Source: Proteobacteria bacterium SG_bin6 (lineage in GTDB: Bacteria > Pseudomonadota > Alphaproteobacteria > Sphingomonadales > Sphingomonadaceae). Taken from it: a stretch of 64,000 nt of DNA. Location of the stretch: NCBI GenBank assembly GCA_002083435.1, contig LWDJ01000036.1, positions 5,001 through 69,000 on the forward strand. The letters run 5' to 3'. Positions within the stretch are counted from its first letter, which is position 1. Each line of letters begins with the position of its first letter. The translations under genes were made by a program, and so were the position numbers. The notes beneath the pieces were generated by a model, which ran no database searches, was not told where the DNA came from, and saw nothing but the letters and a program-made list of their open reading frames with translations. Shown here in pieces: positions 1 through 9,860 of the stretch.

Positions 1-1
1 G

Positions 2-967
2 GGGCTGGGGGTGTGGACGCTGGTGTTCGCGCCGATCGTGCTGTTCACCGTGCGCGGGCTCGCGCTGATGACGGCGGCGCGGGCGTGGATGTGGCCGAGC
101 TTCGATTTTCGCGGCGCCGGCGATCTGGCGCGCTATGGCAGCCTGATGGCGCTCGGCCAGCTCTGCTGGTTCGCCGAAAGCCAGGCCGACGTGTTCATCG
201 CCGGGCGCCAGTTCGATCCGCATTGGCTGGGCATCTACACGACCAGCCTGTTCCTGACGCAGATCTTCGTCTCCAAGATCGTGCCGCCCCTGAACGATGT
301 CGCCTTCGCCGCCTATGCTCGGCTCAACCGCGACGCCGGCGCGGTGGGCGCGGCATTCGTGCGCGGGGTGGGGATCATCATGGCGGCGGCGCTTCCCTTC
401 TATGCCGGCATCGCCGCGACCGCCGAGCCGCTGGTGCTGACGATGCTCGGGCCGCAATGGGCGGAGGCGGTGCCGGTGGTCCGGCTGCTCGCGTTCGCGA
501 TGCCGCTGCTGACGCTGCAGACGCTGATCGCGCCGGCCTGCGACGCGATGGGGCGCCCGGGCCTGAGCCTGCGCAACGGCGCGACCGGCGCGGTGTTGCT
601 GGTGGGCGCTTATCTGGTCGGGGTGCAATGGGGAGTGATCGGGCTCGCCTGTTCCTGGCTGGTCGCATATCCGCTGTACGTCGCGATCAGCCTGAAGCGG
701 ACGTTGCCGGTGCTGGGCGTCGCGCCCTCGGCATTGCTGGGCGCGATTCGCGCGCCCTTGTTCGGCGCGTTGGCGATGGGGGTGAGCGTCGCCCTGGTCG
801 CGCGCGCGCTGCCGCCGCTGCCCGCGCCGCTCGCGCTCGCTTGCCTGGTGCCACTGGGGGGGGTGATCTACGCCGCGTGGCTGATCGCCTTCGCGCGGCC
901 GCTGGTGCGCGAGCTCGCCCAGGTGCTGCCGCTGGGGCCGGCGCGGCGGGTGTTTCAGGCGCTCTGA
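2..967 (+). CDS. Polysaccharide/LPS flippase, MATE-like Wzx type (5' end outside window)
   Basis: Integral membrane protein that would move a lipid-linked oligosaccharide across the inner membrane. The visible 322 codons contain about nine hydrophobic helices and family-type stretches such as SLRNGATGAVLLVGAY and WGVIGLACSWLVAYP. The frame is open to the left edge, so the N-terminal third or so is missing; the GTG at 11 is in frame but is probably not the real start. The last 13 bp overlap the convergent CBS gene. The exact substrate cannot be told from this fragment. A related teichoic-acid or O-antigen exporter of the same superfamily is possible. Confidence 0.8.
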   Translation, partial: GLGVWTLVFAPIVLFTVRGLALMTAARAWMWPSFDFRGAGDLARYGSLMALGQLCWFAESQADVFIAGRQFDPHWLGIYTTSLFLTQIFVSKIVPPLNDVAFAAYARLNRDAGAVGAAFVRGVGIIMAAALPFYAGIAATAEPLVLTMLGPQWAEAVPVVRLLAFAMPLLTLQTLIAPACDAMGRPGLSLRNGATGAVLLVGAYLVGVQWGVIGLACSWLVAYPLYVAISLKRTLPVLGVAPSALLGAIRAPLFGALAMGVSVALVARALPPLPAPLALACLVPLGGVIYAAWLIAFARPLVRELAQVLPLGPARRVFQAL

Positions 968-1383
968 ATATAATCGCGCATCGCCGCCGCGTCGGCCTCG
1001 ATCCGATCGATGCGATATTTGACGAGATCGCCGATCGAAACGAAGCCGACCAGCGCGCCGTCGTCGCACACCGGCAGATGGCGGATGCGCCGCCGCGTCA
1101 TCAGCGAGAGCGCGCCGAGCACCGAATCGGCGGGGGCGACGGTGATCGCGGGCGCGGTCATCGCCGCGCGCACCGGGGTGTCCAAGCCGTTCGCGGCCCC
1201 GGCCTTGATCGCGTGGATCACATCGCGTTCCGAAAAGATGCCGATCACCCGCCCGCCTTCCAGCACGGGCGCCGCGCCGATCCGGCGATCGGCGAGCATC
1301 GCCGCCGCCGACTGGACGCTCTGATCGGGATCGAGCCCGATCACTTCATGGCCTTTGCCCGCCAAAATCGCCGCGATCGTCAT
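955..1383 (-). CDS. CBS-domain pair protein
   Basis: A 142-residue cytosolic protein made of two CBS motifs: the first around residues 10-65 (AAAMLADRRIGAAPVLEGG, then IGIFSERDVIHAI), the second around 75-130 (PADSVLGALSLMTRRRIRHLPV, then LVGFVSIGDLVKYRI). CBS pairs bind adenine nucleotides and usually regulate a partner; no partner is fused here. The ATG at 1383 was chosen over a longer frame because AAGGAGAGG lies just upstream of it and the family starts with MTIAAIL-type sequence. The gene is monocistronic and convergent with the flippase gene. Confidence 0.85.
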   Translation of the reverse strand: MTIAAILAGKGHEVIGLDPDQSVQSAAAMLADRRIGAAPVLEGGRVIGIFSERDVIHAIKAGAANGLDTPVRAAMTAPAITVAPADSVLGALSLMTRRRIRHLPVCDDGALVGFVSIGDLVKYRIDRIEADAAAMRDYIQSA

Positions 1384-1465
1384 CGCTTCCTCTCCTTGTC
1401 GCCGGGGCTGGCCCCCGAGTCGCATCGCGCTTGAGGATTTCACCTTTGGCCGGCAATGGGAAGCA

Positions 1466-1735
1466 ATGGCCGAAGGACTGAACGATCCCGCCGCGCGCGC
1501 CCATGCCTGGCGGCGCTATCGCCGGTTGATGAAGTGGATGGCGGGATTCGCGCTGCTGGTGGTGCTGGGCGCGCTCGCCGCGCTCGAATTGCTGTTCGGT
1601 CCGCTGAACTGGGTGACGGTGCTCGCGGCGATCGGCGGGTTCGGCGGCACCGCGCTGCTTACCGCCGCGCTGATGGGGTTGGTGTTCCTGAGTTCAGGCA
1701 CCGGGCACGACGAGGATGTCGACCGGCGGCAATGA
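1466..1735 (+). CDS. Small two-helix membrane protein, function unknown
   Basis: An 89-residue protein. A soluble N terminus rich in Ala and Arg (residues 1-25) is followed by two predicted membrane helices, about 30-50 (WMAGFALLVVLGALAALELL) and 58-80 (VTVLAAIGGFGGTALLTAAL), and an acidic tail. Similar small proteins are annotated as hypothetical in sphingomonads. The ATG at 1466 gives a normal hydrophilic N terminus; an in-frame extension upstream runs into the CBS gene promoter and is unlikely. No function can be assigned. Confidence 0.65.
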   Translation: MAEGLNDPAARAHAWRRYRRLMKWMAGFALLVVLGALAALELLFGPLNWVTVLAAIGGFGGTALLTAALMGLVFLSSGTGHDEDVDRRQ

Positions 1736-1763
1736 AAAAGGCGCCCCCGTCGCAGGGGGCGCC
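1735..1763 (-). terminator. Intrinsic terminator of the DUF4167 gene
   Basis: A perfect 9-bp stem (ggcgccccc / gggggcgcc, 1740-1748 and 1755-1763) with a 6-nt loop is followed, reading on the minus strand, by five T residues. It lies 33 bp beyond the DUF4167 stop codon. The T run overlaps the stop codon of the opposing small membrane protein gene, so the stem may also stop rightward transcripts. Confidence 0.85.
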
Positions 1764-1795
1764 CTCTGGATTTCAGGCCAACAAGGCGGCGCGCC

Positions 1796-2557
1796 TCACT
1801 CCGCGGCGCTGGCCTCGGTCGCAGGCGCGCGGGTGCGGCGACGGCGGGGCTTGGGCTCCGCCTCCGACTCGGACTCGCCGACCCCCAGCGCGGGGGGCAG
1901 GCGATCCGCCTCGATCGCGGCGGGCGCTTCGGCCTCGTCATGCTGTGCGGCCTCGCCGCCAGTCTCGGCACGCGACGCGCGGCGATTGCGGCGACGGCGC
2001 GGCGCGTCCTCGCCTTCCGCCGCCAGCGGCGCCTGCGCCTCGACCGGCGCGGCGGGCGATTCGCTGCTCACGCGGGGGGTATCGGCGAAGCGGCGCTCAT
2101 CCCGTGGCGGGCGGCGATCCTCGCGATACTGGTCTCGGTTGCCGTCGCGGCCGGACTCGCGCCCGCCATCGCGGCCCCCATCACGACCATTGCCGTAGCG
2201 CTGTTCGCCTCGATTGCCGTCGACCCGGTCGTCGGCCATCGCCTCGCCCTCGAAATCCTCGTCCTCGTCACCGTCGAACTGGTCTTCGCGGCTGCGGCGC
2301 TGATCCTCGAAGCGGGCGCGGTTCTCACCCAGCACGCGGAAATAGTGATCGGCGAACTGCAGGTAATATTCGGTGTTGACCCGATCCCCCTGCATCTGCG
2401 CCTCGCGCGCCAGATTCTTGTATTTCTCCAAAAGCTGCGCGGCATTGCCCCGCGCGCGATTGTCGATGCGGTTGCCGTTGTCGGGACGCCCAGGATTACC
2501 CTGCGAGCGCTGCCCGCCACGACCGCGACGGCGGCCGGCCTGACGATTATTGATCAA
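1796..2557 (-). CDS. DUF4167 domain-containing protein
   Basis: A 253-residue protein with an Arg/Gly-rich N terminus (RRRGRGG), a DUF4167 domain at about residues 30-85 (AAQLLEKYKNLAREAQMQGD through YYLQFADHYFRVL), then a long low-complexity tail of Arg, Glu and Asp blocks ending in RRRNRRASRAE and RRRRTRA motifs. DUF4167 is characteristic of alphaproteobacteria; the composition suggests a nucleic-acid-associated protein, but this is inference. Translation appears to start at TTG (2557) with GAGGA five bases upstream, which matches the family N terminus. An intrinsic terminator follows. Confidence 0.85.
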   Translation of the reverse strand: MINNRQAGRRRGRGGQRSQGNPGRPDNGNRIDNRARGNAAQLLEKYKNLAREAQMQGDRVNTEYYLQFADHYFRVLGENRARFEDQRRSREDQFDGDEDEDFEGEAMADDRVDGNRGEQRYGNGRDGGRDGGRESGRDGNRDQYREDRRPPRDERRFADTPRVSSESPAAPVEAQAPLAAEGEDAPRRRRNRRASRAETGGEAAQHDEAEAPAAIEADRLPPALGVGESESEAEPKPRRRRTRAPATEASAAE

Positions 2558-2787
2558 GTTTATCCTCGTGCCTTTGAACCCTGGCGTTGCTCCGGCGGGC
2601 TTCCCTCTTCGCCTGCTGGCGCGCGGCGGCGCAAGCGCGGGCCGCCCGACGGTAACGGCCTGATGACGAAGGAGGCGGCAGCAGCGCGCTTATCTTGAGC
2701 AAGTTGAGATCAACGCGGGCCCCGGGCCAAGCCATAGCGGGTGGCCATCCAATCGCCAAGTATAAATATGGCCTCGTCACCGCCGGT

Positions 2788-3643
2788 TCAACCACGGCAG
2801 AGCAAGACCCGGACTCTTTGGCCAAGATCCTGTAAAATTGATGCTTTCAGGCCAGCCTCCGCCGCGATCGTGCTGACCGCCGCGCCCTGGCTCGCGCCGA
2901 TCTCGACGAGCGCGACGCCCCCGGACGCCAGCCGTGCGGGCAGCTGGGGGAGCAGCACATGGTACGCGCCCAGCCCCGCCCGTGCCGCGTAAAGCGCCGC
3001 CGGGGGCTCGAAATCCCTTACCGAGACGGGCAAAACCTCTCCCGTGCCGACATAAGGCGGGTTGGCGAGGATCAGGTCGAAGCGCTCGGTCACCCCCGCC
3101 GCCCAGTCGCCCAGCCGGAAGGTGGCGCGCTCGGCAAGCCCCAGCGTCTCGGCATTGGCGCGCGCATAATCGAGCGCGGTCGCGGAGGCGTCGATGCCCA
3201 GCCCGGTCGCCCCCGGCCACTGCGCGAGCGCGGCGAGCAGCAGCGTGCCCGGCCCGGTGCCGAGATCGAGCACGCGCGCCGGGCCGGCGGCGCCGAAATG
3301 CGCGACCGCCGCCTCGAGCAGCGTCTCGCTGTCCGGCCGGGGGATCAGCACGCCGGGGCCAACCGCGAGCTCGATCGACCAGAAGGCGCGGCAGCCGGTG
3401 ATATAGGCGACGGGCTCGTGCGCCCGCCGGCGCGCAAGCAGCGGGTCGAAGCCGGGCGGCGCCGGATCGTCGAGGTGGCGCAGCAGCAGCTGTTCGCGCG
3501 AGGCGCCGATCGCGTGCGCCATCAGCAGCTCCGCATCAAGCCGGGGGGTGGAGGAAACGGCGGCGAGATCGCGGGCGGCGTCCTTCAGGACGGCGCGGAT
3601 AAGCCCTCTCTCCTGAAAGGGGAGAGGGCTATTACCGGGCTCC

Positions 3644-3651
<8 letters not shown>
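2788..3651 (-). CDS. prmC: PrmC, release factor glutamine N5-methyltransferase
   Basis: Methylates the GGQ glutamine of release factors RF1 and RF2 using S-adenosylmethionine. The 287-residue protein has an N-terminal helical domain, the SAM-binding loop VLDLGTGPGT at about 128-136 and the catalytic NPPY at 197-200. The start ATG overlaps the prfA stop codon by 8 bp, the usual prfA-prmC coupling. Residues 8-17 (SPLPFQERGL) are encoded by a palindrome belonging to a dispersed repeat family, so the extreme N terminus looks acquired. The enzyme core looks intact. Confidence 0.93.
3602..3630. repeat. Palindrome inside the prmC 5' coding region
   Basis: The left arm agccctctc (3602-3610) pairs with gagagggct (3622-3630) around a tcctgaaaggg centre. 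It has the same core (ccctctc..gagaggg) as the repeat at 54551-54650. It lies wholly within the first 17 codons of prmC, in frame, so it contributes protein sequence rather than sitting between genes. Confidence 0.7.
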
Positions 3652-4720
<1,069 letters not shown>

Positions 4721-4724
4721 CCGG

Positions 4725-4990
4725 TCCTCCCCACTGGTGGGGCGGGGAACCATTCGCGGCAAGCGAATGGTGGAGGGAGCGGGCAAGTAGCGCGCCCCCC
4801 TCCGACGGCGCTCCGCGCCGCCACCTCCCCGTGAACGGGGAGGATTTGAAGGGCTTGAAAGCTCCTCCCCTGCAAGGGGAGGGGGACCATGCGCAGCATG
4901 GTGGAGGGGTATCCGCCCCCGAGCGACCGGGGACCCCCCTCCGTCAGCGCTTCGCGCTGCCACCTCCCCCGCCGGGGGAGGAGCTTTGAA
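4725..4990. repeat. Cluster of palindromic intergenic repeats between prfA and hisS
   Basis: Almost the whole prfA-hisS gap is made of inverted repeats: accattcgc..gcgaatggt near 4750-4770, cctccccgtgaacggggagg near 4822-4841, ctcccctgcaaggggag near 4863-4880, accatgcgcagcatggt near 4887-4903, and cctcccccgccgggggagg near 4963-4982. The modules are joined by 'ccccctccgtcagcg..cgctgccac' arms. The same modules recur at 16382-16510. They can form stable hairpins in RNA and resemble REP-like dispersed elements of alphaproteobacteria. No open frame here is credible. Confidence 0.85.
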
Positions 4991-5027
4991 TAGTCGGAAG
5001 CGGTTAGCGCCTGCAGAACCGTTGCGA

Positions 5028-6260
5028 TCATATTATACCCGCATCAACGAGCACAGACCTTGCTCTCTCGCGCCAATCCTCAAACCCCACCGATCGGAAG
5101 ACCGGTGGACTACCCGGTTGAAAAGCGATCAATACTTTTGGCGATAGCTTTACCGCTTTGTCGTATCTCTTACGAGGCGCTCCGGTCGCCACCATGTCCG
5201 CCGCCAGACCGCTGTCACGAAGCCGCTTGAGCACCAAATGGGCCTTGTCGAGGGCACTGTCGTCTTCAAGCGCGATGACGACGTCAACTGAGGTAACCGC
5301 CACCTCCCCCAACAACATCGCCAGCCGCTCAATCCCCGCCGCCCAGCCGACGCCGGGCGTGCTCGGGCCGCCCAGGCTCTCGATCAGCCCGTCATAGCGG
5401 CCGCCTGCCAGCACGGTGCCCTGTGCGCCGAGCCGGTCGGTCACGAATTCGAACGCGGTGTGGCGGTAATAGTCCAGCCCCCGCACCAGCCGGGCGTTGC
5501 GCGTCCAAGCGACGCCCGCCGCGTCCAGCCCCTTGGTCACGCTCTCGAAAAACGCGCCGGCCTCGCTCGTCAGGAAATCATCGATCCCCGGCGCGGCATC
5601 GGCGATCGGCCGGTCGCGCGGGTCCTTCGAGTCGAGGATGCGCAGCGGGTTCTTCGCCAGCCGCGCGAGGCTGTCCTCGCTCAATTCCCCGCGATGCGCC
5701 TCGAAATGCGCGACCAGCGCCGCGCGCCAGGCGTCGCGCGTCTCCGCATCACCCAGCGTGTTGAGCTGCAGGGCAACCCCCTCGATCCCCAGCTCGCGCA
5801 GCAGCTGATCGGCCATCACCAGCAGCTCGACATCGGCGAGCGGCTCGGCAGCACCGATCACCTCGGCGTCGATCTGGTGGAACTGGCGATAGCGCCCCTT
5901 TTGCGGGCGTTCGTAGCGGAAGACGGGGCCGTGGCTCACCACTTTCAGCGGCGCATATTGCTGCCAGCCCTCGGTCAGATAGGCCCGCGCGATGCCGGCG
6001 GTGAATTCGGGGCGCAAGGTCAGCGAATCGCCGCCGCGATCCTCGAACGTGTACATTTCCTTCGAGACGACATCGGTCGTCTCGCCGAGCGAGCGGCTGA
6101 ACACCGCCGTCGCCTCGAACACCGGCAGCTCGACCCGCTGGAAACAGTAAAGCCGGCGGACATGATCGAACGCCTCCACCACCCGATGGAAGCGGCGCTG
6201 ATCCTCGCCGAAAATATCCTGGGTGCCGCGGATCGGCCGCGGCGTTTCGATGCGCGCCAT
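5028..6260 (-). CDS. hisS: Histidyl-tRNA synthetase with divergent C-terminal domain
   Basis: Charges tRNA-His. The 410-residue class II synthetase has motif 2 at 111-129 (GPVFRYERPQ KGRYRQFHQ), the histidine-binding LVRGLDYYRHTAFEF at 258-272 and motif 3 at 301-317 (TPGVGWAAGIERLAMLL). The catalytic core is convincing. The last ~90 residues, which should form the anticodon-binding domain, do not show the usual GNLKK-like helix or ILGDDE-like strand seen in this family; they read ADMVATGAPRKRYDKAV and end VDAGII. The matching DNA (about 5040-5290) is visibly less GC-rich than the rest. It is still an open frame of normal length, so I treat it as functional. Confidence 0.92.
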   Translation of the reverse strand: MARIETPRPIRGTQDIFGEDQRRFHRVVEAFDHVRRLYCFQRVELPVFEATAVFSRSLGETTDVVSKEMYTFEDRGGDSLTLRPEFTAGIARAYLTEGWQQYAPLKVVSHGPVFRYERPQKGRYRQFHQIDAEVIGAAEPLADVELLVMADQLLRELGIEGVALQLNTLGDAETRDAWRAALVAHFEAHRGELSEDSLARLAKNPLRILDSKDPRDRPIADAAPGIDDFLTSEAGAFFESVTKGLDAAGVAWTRNARLVRGLDYYRHTAFEFVTDRLGAQGTVLAGGRYDGLIESLGGPSTPGVGWAAGIERLAMLLGEVAVTSVDVVIALEDDSALDKAHLVLKRLRDSGLAADMVATGAPRKRYDKAVKLSPKVLIAFQPGSPPVFRSVGFEDWRERARSVLVDAGII

Positions 6261-6341
6261 AGGCGGCTCGCCATAAGAGACGCGAGGCCCCTAGGGAAGG
6301 GGGCGGTTGGAGCGGGCACGCGGCTGGGGCATTAAGCGGCG

Positions 6342-6980
6342 ATGGCCCACCGCCTCGTCACCCGCGCCGCGCCGCTGCGCTTCATCGTCTTCTGCGCGGT
6401 GCTGGCGCTCGGAGCCTTCGCCGCGGTGCCGCCGCTCGGCTGGTCGCGCGGGCTGCTGACCGCGTTCGATGCCGCCGCGATCGTCTTCCTGGCGAGCGTC
6501 TATCCGCTGCTCGACAATCCCAGCGAGCAGATGCGCCGCGCCGCGCGCGACAATGACGCCAACCGCACGCTGCTGCTGGTGATCACCTTCGTCGTGACGC
6601 TGGTGATCCTGGTCGCGGTGGCGAGCGAGATGCACGGCCGCACCCGGCCGCTGACGCTCGCGCTGGTGCTGGCGACGCTGCCGCTCGCCTGGCTGTTTTC
6701 GAACGTCGTCTATGCGCTCCATTACGCCAATCTCTATTATCAGGGCGACAAGGATGGCGGCGACCGGGGCGGGTTGGGCTTTCCCGAGTGTGATGAGCCG
6801 ACCTATTGGGACTTCATCTATTTCGCCTTCACGCTCGGCATGACCTTCCAGACGAGCGACACCGCGATCACCAATACGACCATGCGCCAGGTGGTGACGG
6901 GGCATTGCCTCGCGGCGTTCGTCTTCAACCTGGGGGTGCTGGCGTTCACGATCAACGTGATCGGCGGATCGGGGGGCTAG
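6342..6980 (+). CDS. DUF1345 family membrane protein
   Basis: A 212-residue inner-membrane protein with about five hydrophobic helices (residues 12-30, 42-56, 78-96, 105-125 and 188-207). The motif YWDFIYFAFTLGMTFQTSD before the last helix is the DUF1345 signature and resembles the pore region of small cation channels, but no transport activity is established for it here. It is transcribed away from hisS. A hairpin (catccttc/gaaggatg, 7002-7026) follows the stop but has no T run. Confidence 0.85.
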   Translation: MAHRLVTRAAPLRFIVFCAVLALGAFAAVPPLGWSRGLLTAFDAAAIVFLASVYPLLDNPSEQMRRAARDNDANRTLLLVITFVVTLVILVAVASEMHGRTRPLTLALVLATLPLAWLFSNVVYALHYANLYYQGDKDGGDRGGLGFPECDEPTYWDFIYFAFTLGMTFQTSDTAITNTTMRQVVTGHCLAAFVFNLGVLAFTINVIGGSGG

Positions 6981-7078
6981 CCGACGACGACACCCATTCT
7001 TCATCCTTCGCCGGGGAAGAAGGATGTGGACCTTCCGCCCCTCATCCGCCTAGAGCGATGGAAAAAGGGAGGATCACC

Positions 7079-8995
7079 ATGTTTCGCACGCTGTCGCTCA
7101 CTGCGCTGCTGCTCGCCTCTGGGACGGCGCTAGCGGAGAACACCAAGCCCCAGCCGCTGCCGATCGTCGAGACGATCCCGGCCGCGCGTGACACGCCCTA
7201 TCCGGGCACGCTGAAGCTGGAGGTCGACGCGACCGATCTCGATCGCAATGTGTTCCGCGTGGTCGAAACGATCCCGGTCGCCGCCGGCGCGCGCGATCCG
7301 AACGGCGACATGGTGCTGCTCTTCCCCAAGTGGCTGCCGGGCAATCACTCGCCGACCGGGCAGATCGACAAGCTCGCCGGGCTGCGCTTCACCGCGGGCG
7401 GGCAGACCCTGGCGTGGAAGCGCGATCCGGTCGACATGTTCGCCTTCCACGTCCGCGTCCCCGCCGGCGTGAAAGCGATCGAGGCGCGGTTCGAGTATCT
7501 GTCGCCGACCGAAAGCAACCAGGGCCGGGTGGTGATGACCCCGGCGCTGCTCAACCTGCAATGGAACCTGACGAGCCTCTACCCGGCGGGCTATTTCACC
7601 CGGCAGATCCCGATCGAGGCGCGCGCGCGCTATCCCGAAGGCTGGACCGCCGCGTCGGGCCTGCCCGCGACGCGCGAGGGCGCGGTCTATCGCTACCAGC
7701 GCACCGATTACGAAACCCTGGTCGATTCGCCCGTGTTCGCCGGCGCGCATTACAAGCGCGTGCCGCTCAGCCCGCGCGTCAACCTCAACATCTTCGCCGA
7801 TAACGACAAGGAACTGGCGGCGAAGGACGATCAGCTGGCGGCGCATGTCCGCCTCGCCGAGCAAGCCGTCAAAACCTTCGGCGCGCAGCATTACGACACG
7901 TACGAATTCCTGTTCGCGATTTCGGACGAGATGGCCGGGATCGGCCTCGAGCATCACCGTTCCTCGGAAAACGGGGTGCGCAGCGGCTATTTCACCGATT
8001 GGGCGACGAGCACCCCGGCGCGCAACCTGCTGCCGCACGAATTCACCCATAGCTGGAACGGCAAGTTCCGCCGCGGCGCCGATCTCTACACCCCCGATTA
8101 TCGCACCCCGATGCGCAACTCGCTGCTATGGGTGTATGAAGGCCAGACCCAATTCTGGGGCTATGTGCTCGGCGCGCGATCGGGGCTGGTGAGCAAGCAG
8201 GACACGCTCGATGCCTATGCGTCGATCATGGCCTCGCTCGATATTCAATATGGTCGCCAGTGGCGGCCGCTCGCCGACACCACCAACGAACCGATCATCA
8301 GCCAGCGCCGCCCCGAACCGTGGCGCAACTGGCAGCGGCCCGAGGATTATTACAACGAAGGCCTGCTGGTGTGGATGGAGGTCGATGCGATCCTGCGCCG
8401 CGAATCGAAGGGCGCCAAGTCGATCGACGATTTCGCCCGCGCGTTTTTCGGCGTGCGCGACGGCGACTGGGGTGAGCTGACCTATCGCTTCGAGGACGTT
8501 GTCAGTACGCTCAACGCGATCCAGCCCTATGACTGGCACAAGCTGCTGACCGAACGGCTCGACGCGGTCGGCGCCCCCGCCCCGCTCAAGGGGTTCGAGG
8601 GCAATGGCTATCGGCTGATCTTCACCGAAGAGGCGACTCCCTTCTTCAAGGCCGGCGAGAAGGCGGGAAAGAACAGCAACCTGTCCTATTCGATCGGGCT
8701 CACCGTCAGCGGCAGCGGCGACGTGACGAGCGTGATCTGGAACGGCCCCGCCTTCAAGGCCGGCATCGACGTGGGCGATTCGATCGAGAGCGTGAACGGC
8801 TTCGCCTTCTCCGCCGACCGGCTGAAGGAAGCGATCACCGCCGCCAAGAGCGGCACGCCGATCGTCGTCACGACCAAGAAAGGCGACCGGCTGACCGACC
8901 GGCGGATCGACTATCAGGGCGGGCTGCGCTATCCGCGGCTCGAGAAAATCGCCCAGGGCGAGGCGGGACTCGACCGGCTGCTCGCGCCCCGCTAG
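7079..8995 (+). CDS. M61 family metallopeptidase (glycyl aminopeptidase type) with PDZ domain
   Basis: A 638-residue exported peptidase. A signal peptide (FRTLSLTALLLASGTALA) is followed by a beta-rich N-terminal domain, the zinc site HEFTH at residues 320-324 with the downstream WVYEGQTQFWG helix carrying the third ligand, and a C-terminal PDZ domain (about 535-610, with GPAFKAGIDVGDSIESVNG). M61 enzymes cleave N-terminal Gly or Ala from peptides. I chose the ATG at 7079, which has AGGGAGG six bases upstream and gives a clean signal peptide, over longer frames that begin inside the DUF1345 gene. Confidence 0.93.
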   Translation: MFRTLSLTALLLASGTALAENTKPQPLPIVETIPAARDTPYPGTLKLEVDATDLDRNVFRVVETIPVAAGARDPNGDMVLLFPKWLPGNHSPTGQIDKLAGLRFTAGGQTLAWKRDPVDMFAFHVRVPAGVKAIEARFEYLSPTESNQGRVVMTPALLNLQWNLTSLYPAGYFTRQIPIEARARYPEGWTAASGLPATREGAVYRYQRTDYETLVDSPVFAGAHYKRVPLSPRVNLNIFADNDKELAAKDDQLAAHVRLAEQAVKTFGAQHYDTYEFLFAISDEMAGIGLEHHRSSENGVRSGYFTDWATSTPARNLLPHEFTHSWNGKFRRGADLYTPDYRTPMRNSLLWVYEGQTQFWGYVLGARSGLVSKQDTLDAYASIMASLDIQYGRQWRPLADTTNEPIISQRRPEPWRNWQRPEDYYNEGLLVWMEVDAILRRESKGAKSIDDFARAFFGVRDGDWGELTYRFEDVVSTLNAIQPYDWHKLLTERLDAVGAPAPLKGFEGNGYRLIFTEEATPFFKAGEKAGKNSNLSYSIGLTVSGSGDVTSVIWNGPAFKAGIDVGDSIESVNGFAFSADRLKEAITAAKSGTPIVVTTKKGDRLTDRRIDYQGGLRYPRLEKIAQGEAGLDRLLAPR

Positions 8996-9029
8996 GGGCG
9001 CACAGCTTTTTTCAGCTTAGGGACATTTC

Positions 9030-9566
9030 ATGCGTATCGATATGGTGCCGGTCGGTGACGATCCGCCGAACAGCCTGAACTGCATCATCGAAGTGCCGGT
9101 CGGCGGCGAGCCGGTGAAATATGAGTTCGACAAGAAGTCGGGCGCGCTGTTCGTCGATCGCATCCTGCACACGCCGATGCGCTATCCGGCGAATTACGGC
9201 TTCATCCCGCACACGCTGTCACCCGATGGCGATCCGCTCGACGCGCTGGTCGTCGCGCGCTCGCCCTTCATCCCGGGCTGCGTGGTGCGCGTCCGCCCGA
9301 TCGCGGTGCTGCACCTGGAAGACGAAGCGGGCGGCGACGAAAAGCTGCTGACGGTGCCGACCGACGGGGTGTTTCCTTATTATTCAAAAGTCGACGAGCA
9401 TGGCGATCTGCCCGAGATCATCATGCAGCAGATCGAACATTTCTTTACCCACTACAAGGACTTGGAGGCCAAGAAGTGGGTGCGCGTCGGCCATTGGGCG
9501 GGCGCCGACGACGCGCGCCGGATCGTGATGGAAGCGATCGAGCGCGCGGCTCAGGCGAAGGGCTGA
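9030..9566 (+). CDS. ppa: Inorganic pyrophosphatase
   Basis: Hydrolyses pyrophosphate in the cytosol and so drives nucleotide and aminoacyl-tRNA reactions. At 178 residues it has the normal size of soluble family I enzymes. The signature DGDPLDALV lies at about 65-73, preceded by YPANYGFIPHT and followed by DEHGDLPE, which hold the metal-binding aspartates. The stop codon lies inside a 7-bp tandem repeat. It is 34 bp downstream of the M61 peptidase and could share its transcript. Confidence 0.96.
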   Translation: MRIDMVPVGDDPPNSLNCIIEVPVGGEPVKYEFDKKSGALFVDRILHTPMRYPANYGFIPHTLSPDGDPLDALVVARSPFIPGCVVRVRPIAVLHLEDEAGGDEKLLTVPTDGVFPYYSKVDEHGDLPEIIMQQIEHFFTHYKDLEAKKWVRVGHWAGADDARRIVMEAIERAAQAKG

Positions 9567-9587
9567 GGGCTGAGGGCTGAGGGCTAG
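9560..9587. repeat. 7-bp tandem repeat at the ppa stop codon
   Basis: Three perfect copies of gggctga and a fourth changed copy (gggctag) run from 9560 to 9587. The first copy contains the ppa stop codon (TGA, 9564-9566); each further copy brings TGA again in a shifting frame. Such short repeats expand and contract by slippage. A change in copy number downstream of the stop would not alter the protein. Confidence 0.85.
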
Positions 9588-9860
9588 GGTCGGCAGCTGC
9601 GCCTGCTCCGCCGGCTGCTGATCGCCCCGCGAGAATAGGGCCAGGGGCATCGCCCTGCGCCCAATGATAATGCTCGGGCGCGGGCTCGTCGGTGAAGGGC
9701 GGTGCACGAACAGCGGCCACGAGCCGCCGCTGGTGCATCGATCGCGCACGTGGCCCGCGCCGCCTCGCCAACGGCTTAAATTGTCGTCCGTAAGCGCTGC
9801 TGCGATGGTAGGCTTGGGCCGGCGCGACCAGGTCAGGCTCCTCGTTACGGGAGACCTGCC
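9588..9860. other. Intergenic segment with no recognisable gene
   Basis: Open frames exist on both strands, but none has a plausible start with a ribosome-binding site or a recognisable domain. The minus-strand translation contains FTDEPAPEHYHWAQGD, which looks protein-like and could be the tail of a lost gene, but I cannot identify it. The segment borders a disrupted region and is best read as eroded sequence. Confidence 0.4.

Noticed and set aside
4721..4963. N-terminal extension of prfA by about 80 codons
   Set aside because: The extension only translates palindromic repeats; the TTG at 4720 with GGAGGA gives the normal RF1 start and length.
7002..7026. Hairpin after the DUF1345 gene as a terminator
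   Set aside because: An 8-bp stem is present but no T run follows on the plus strand, and it is close to the M61 ribosome-binding site; support is too weak.
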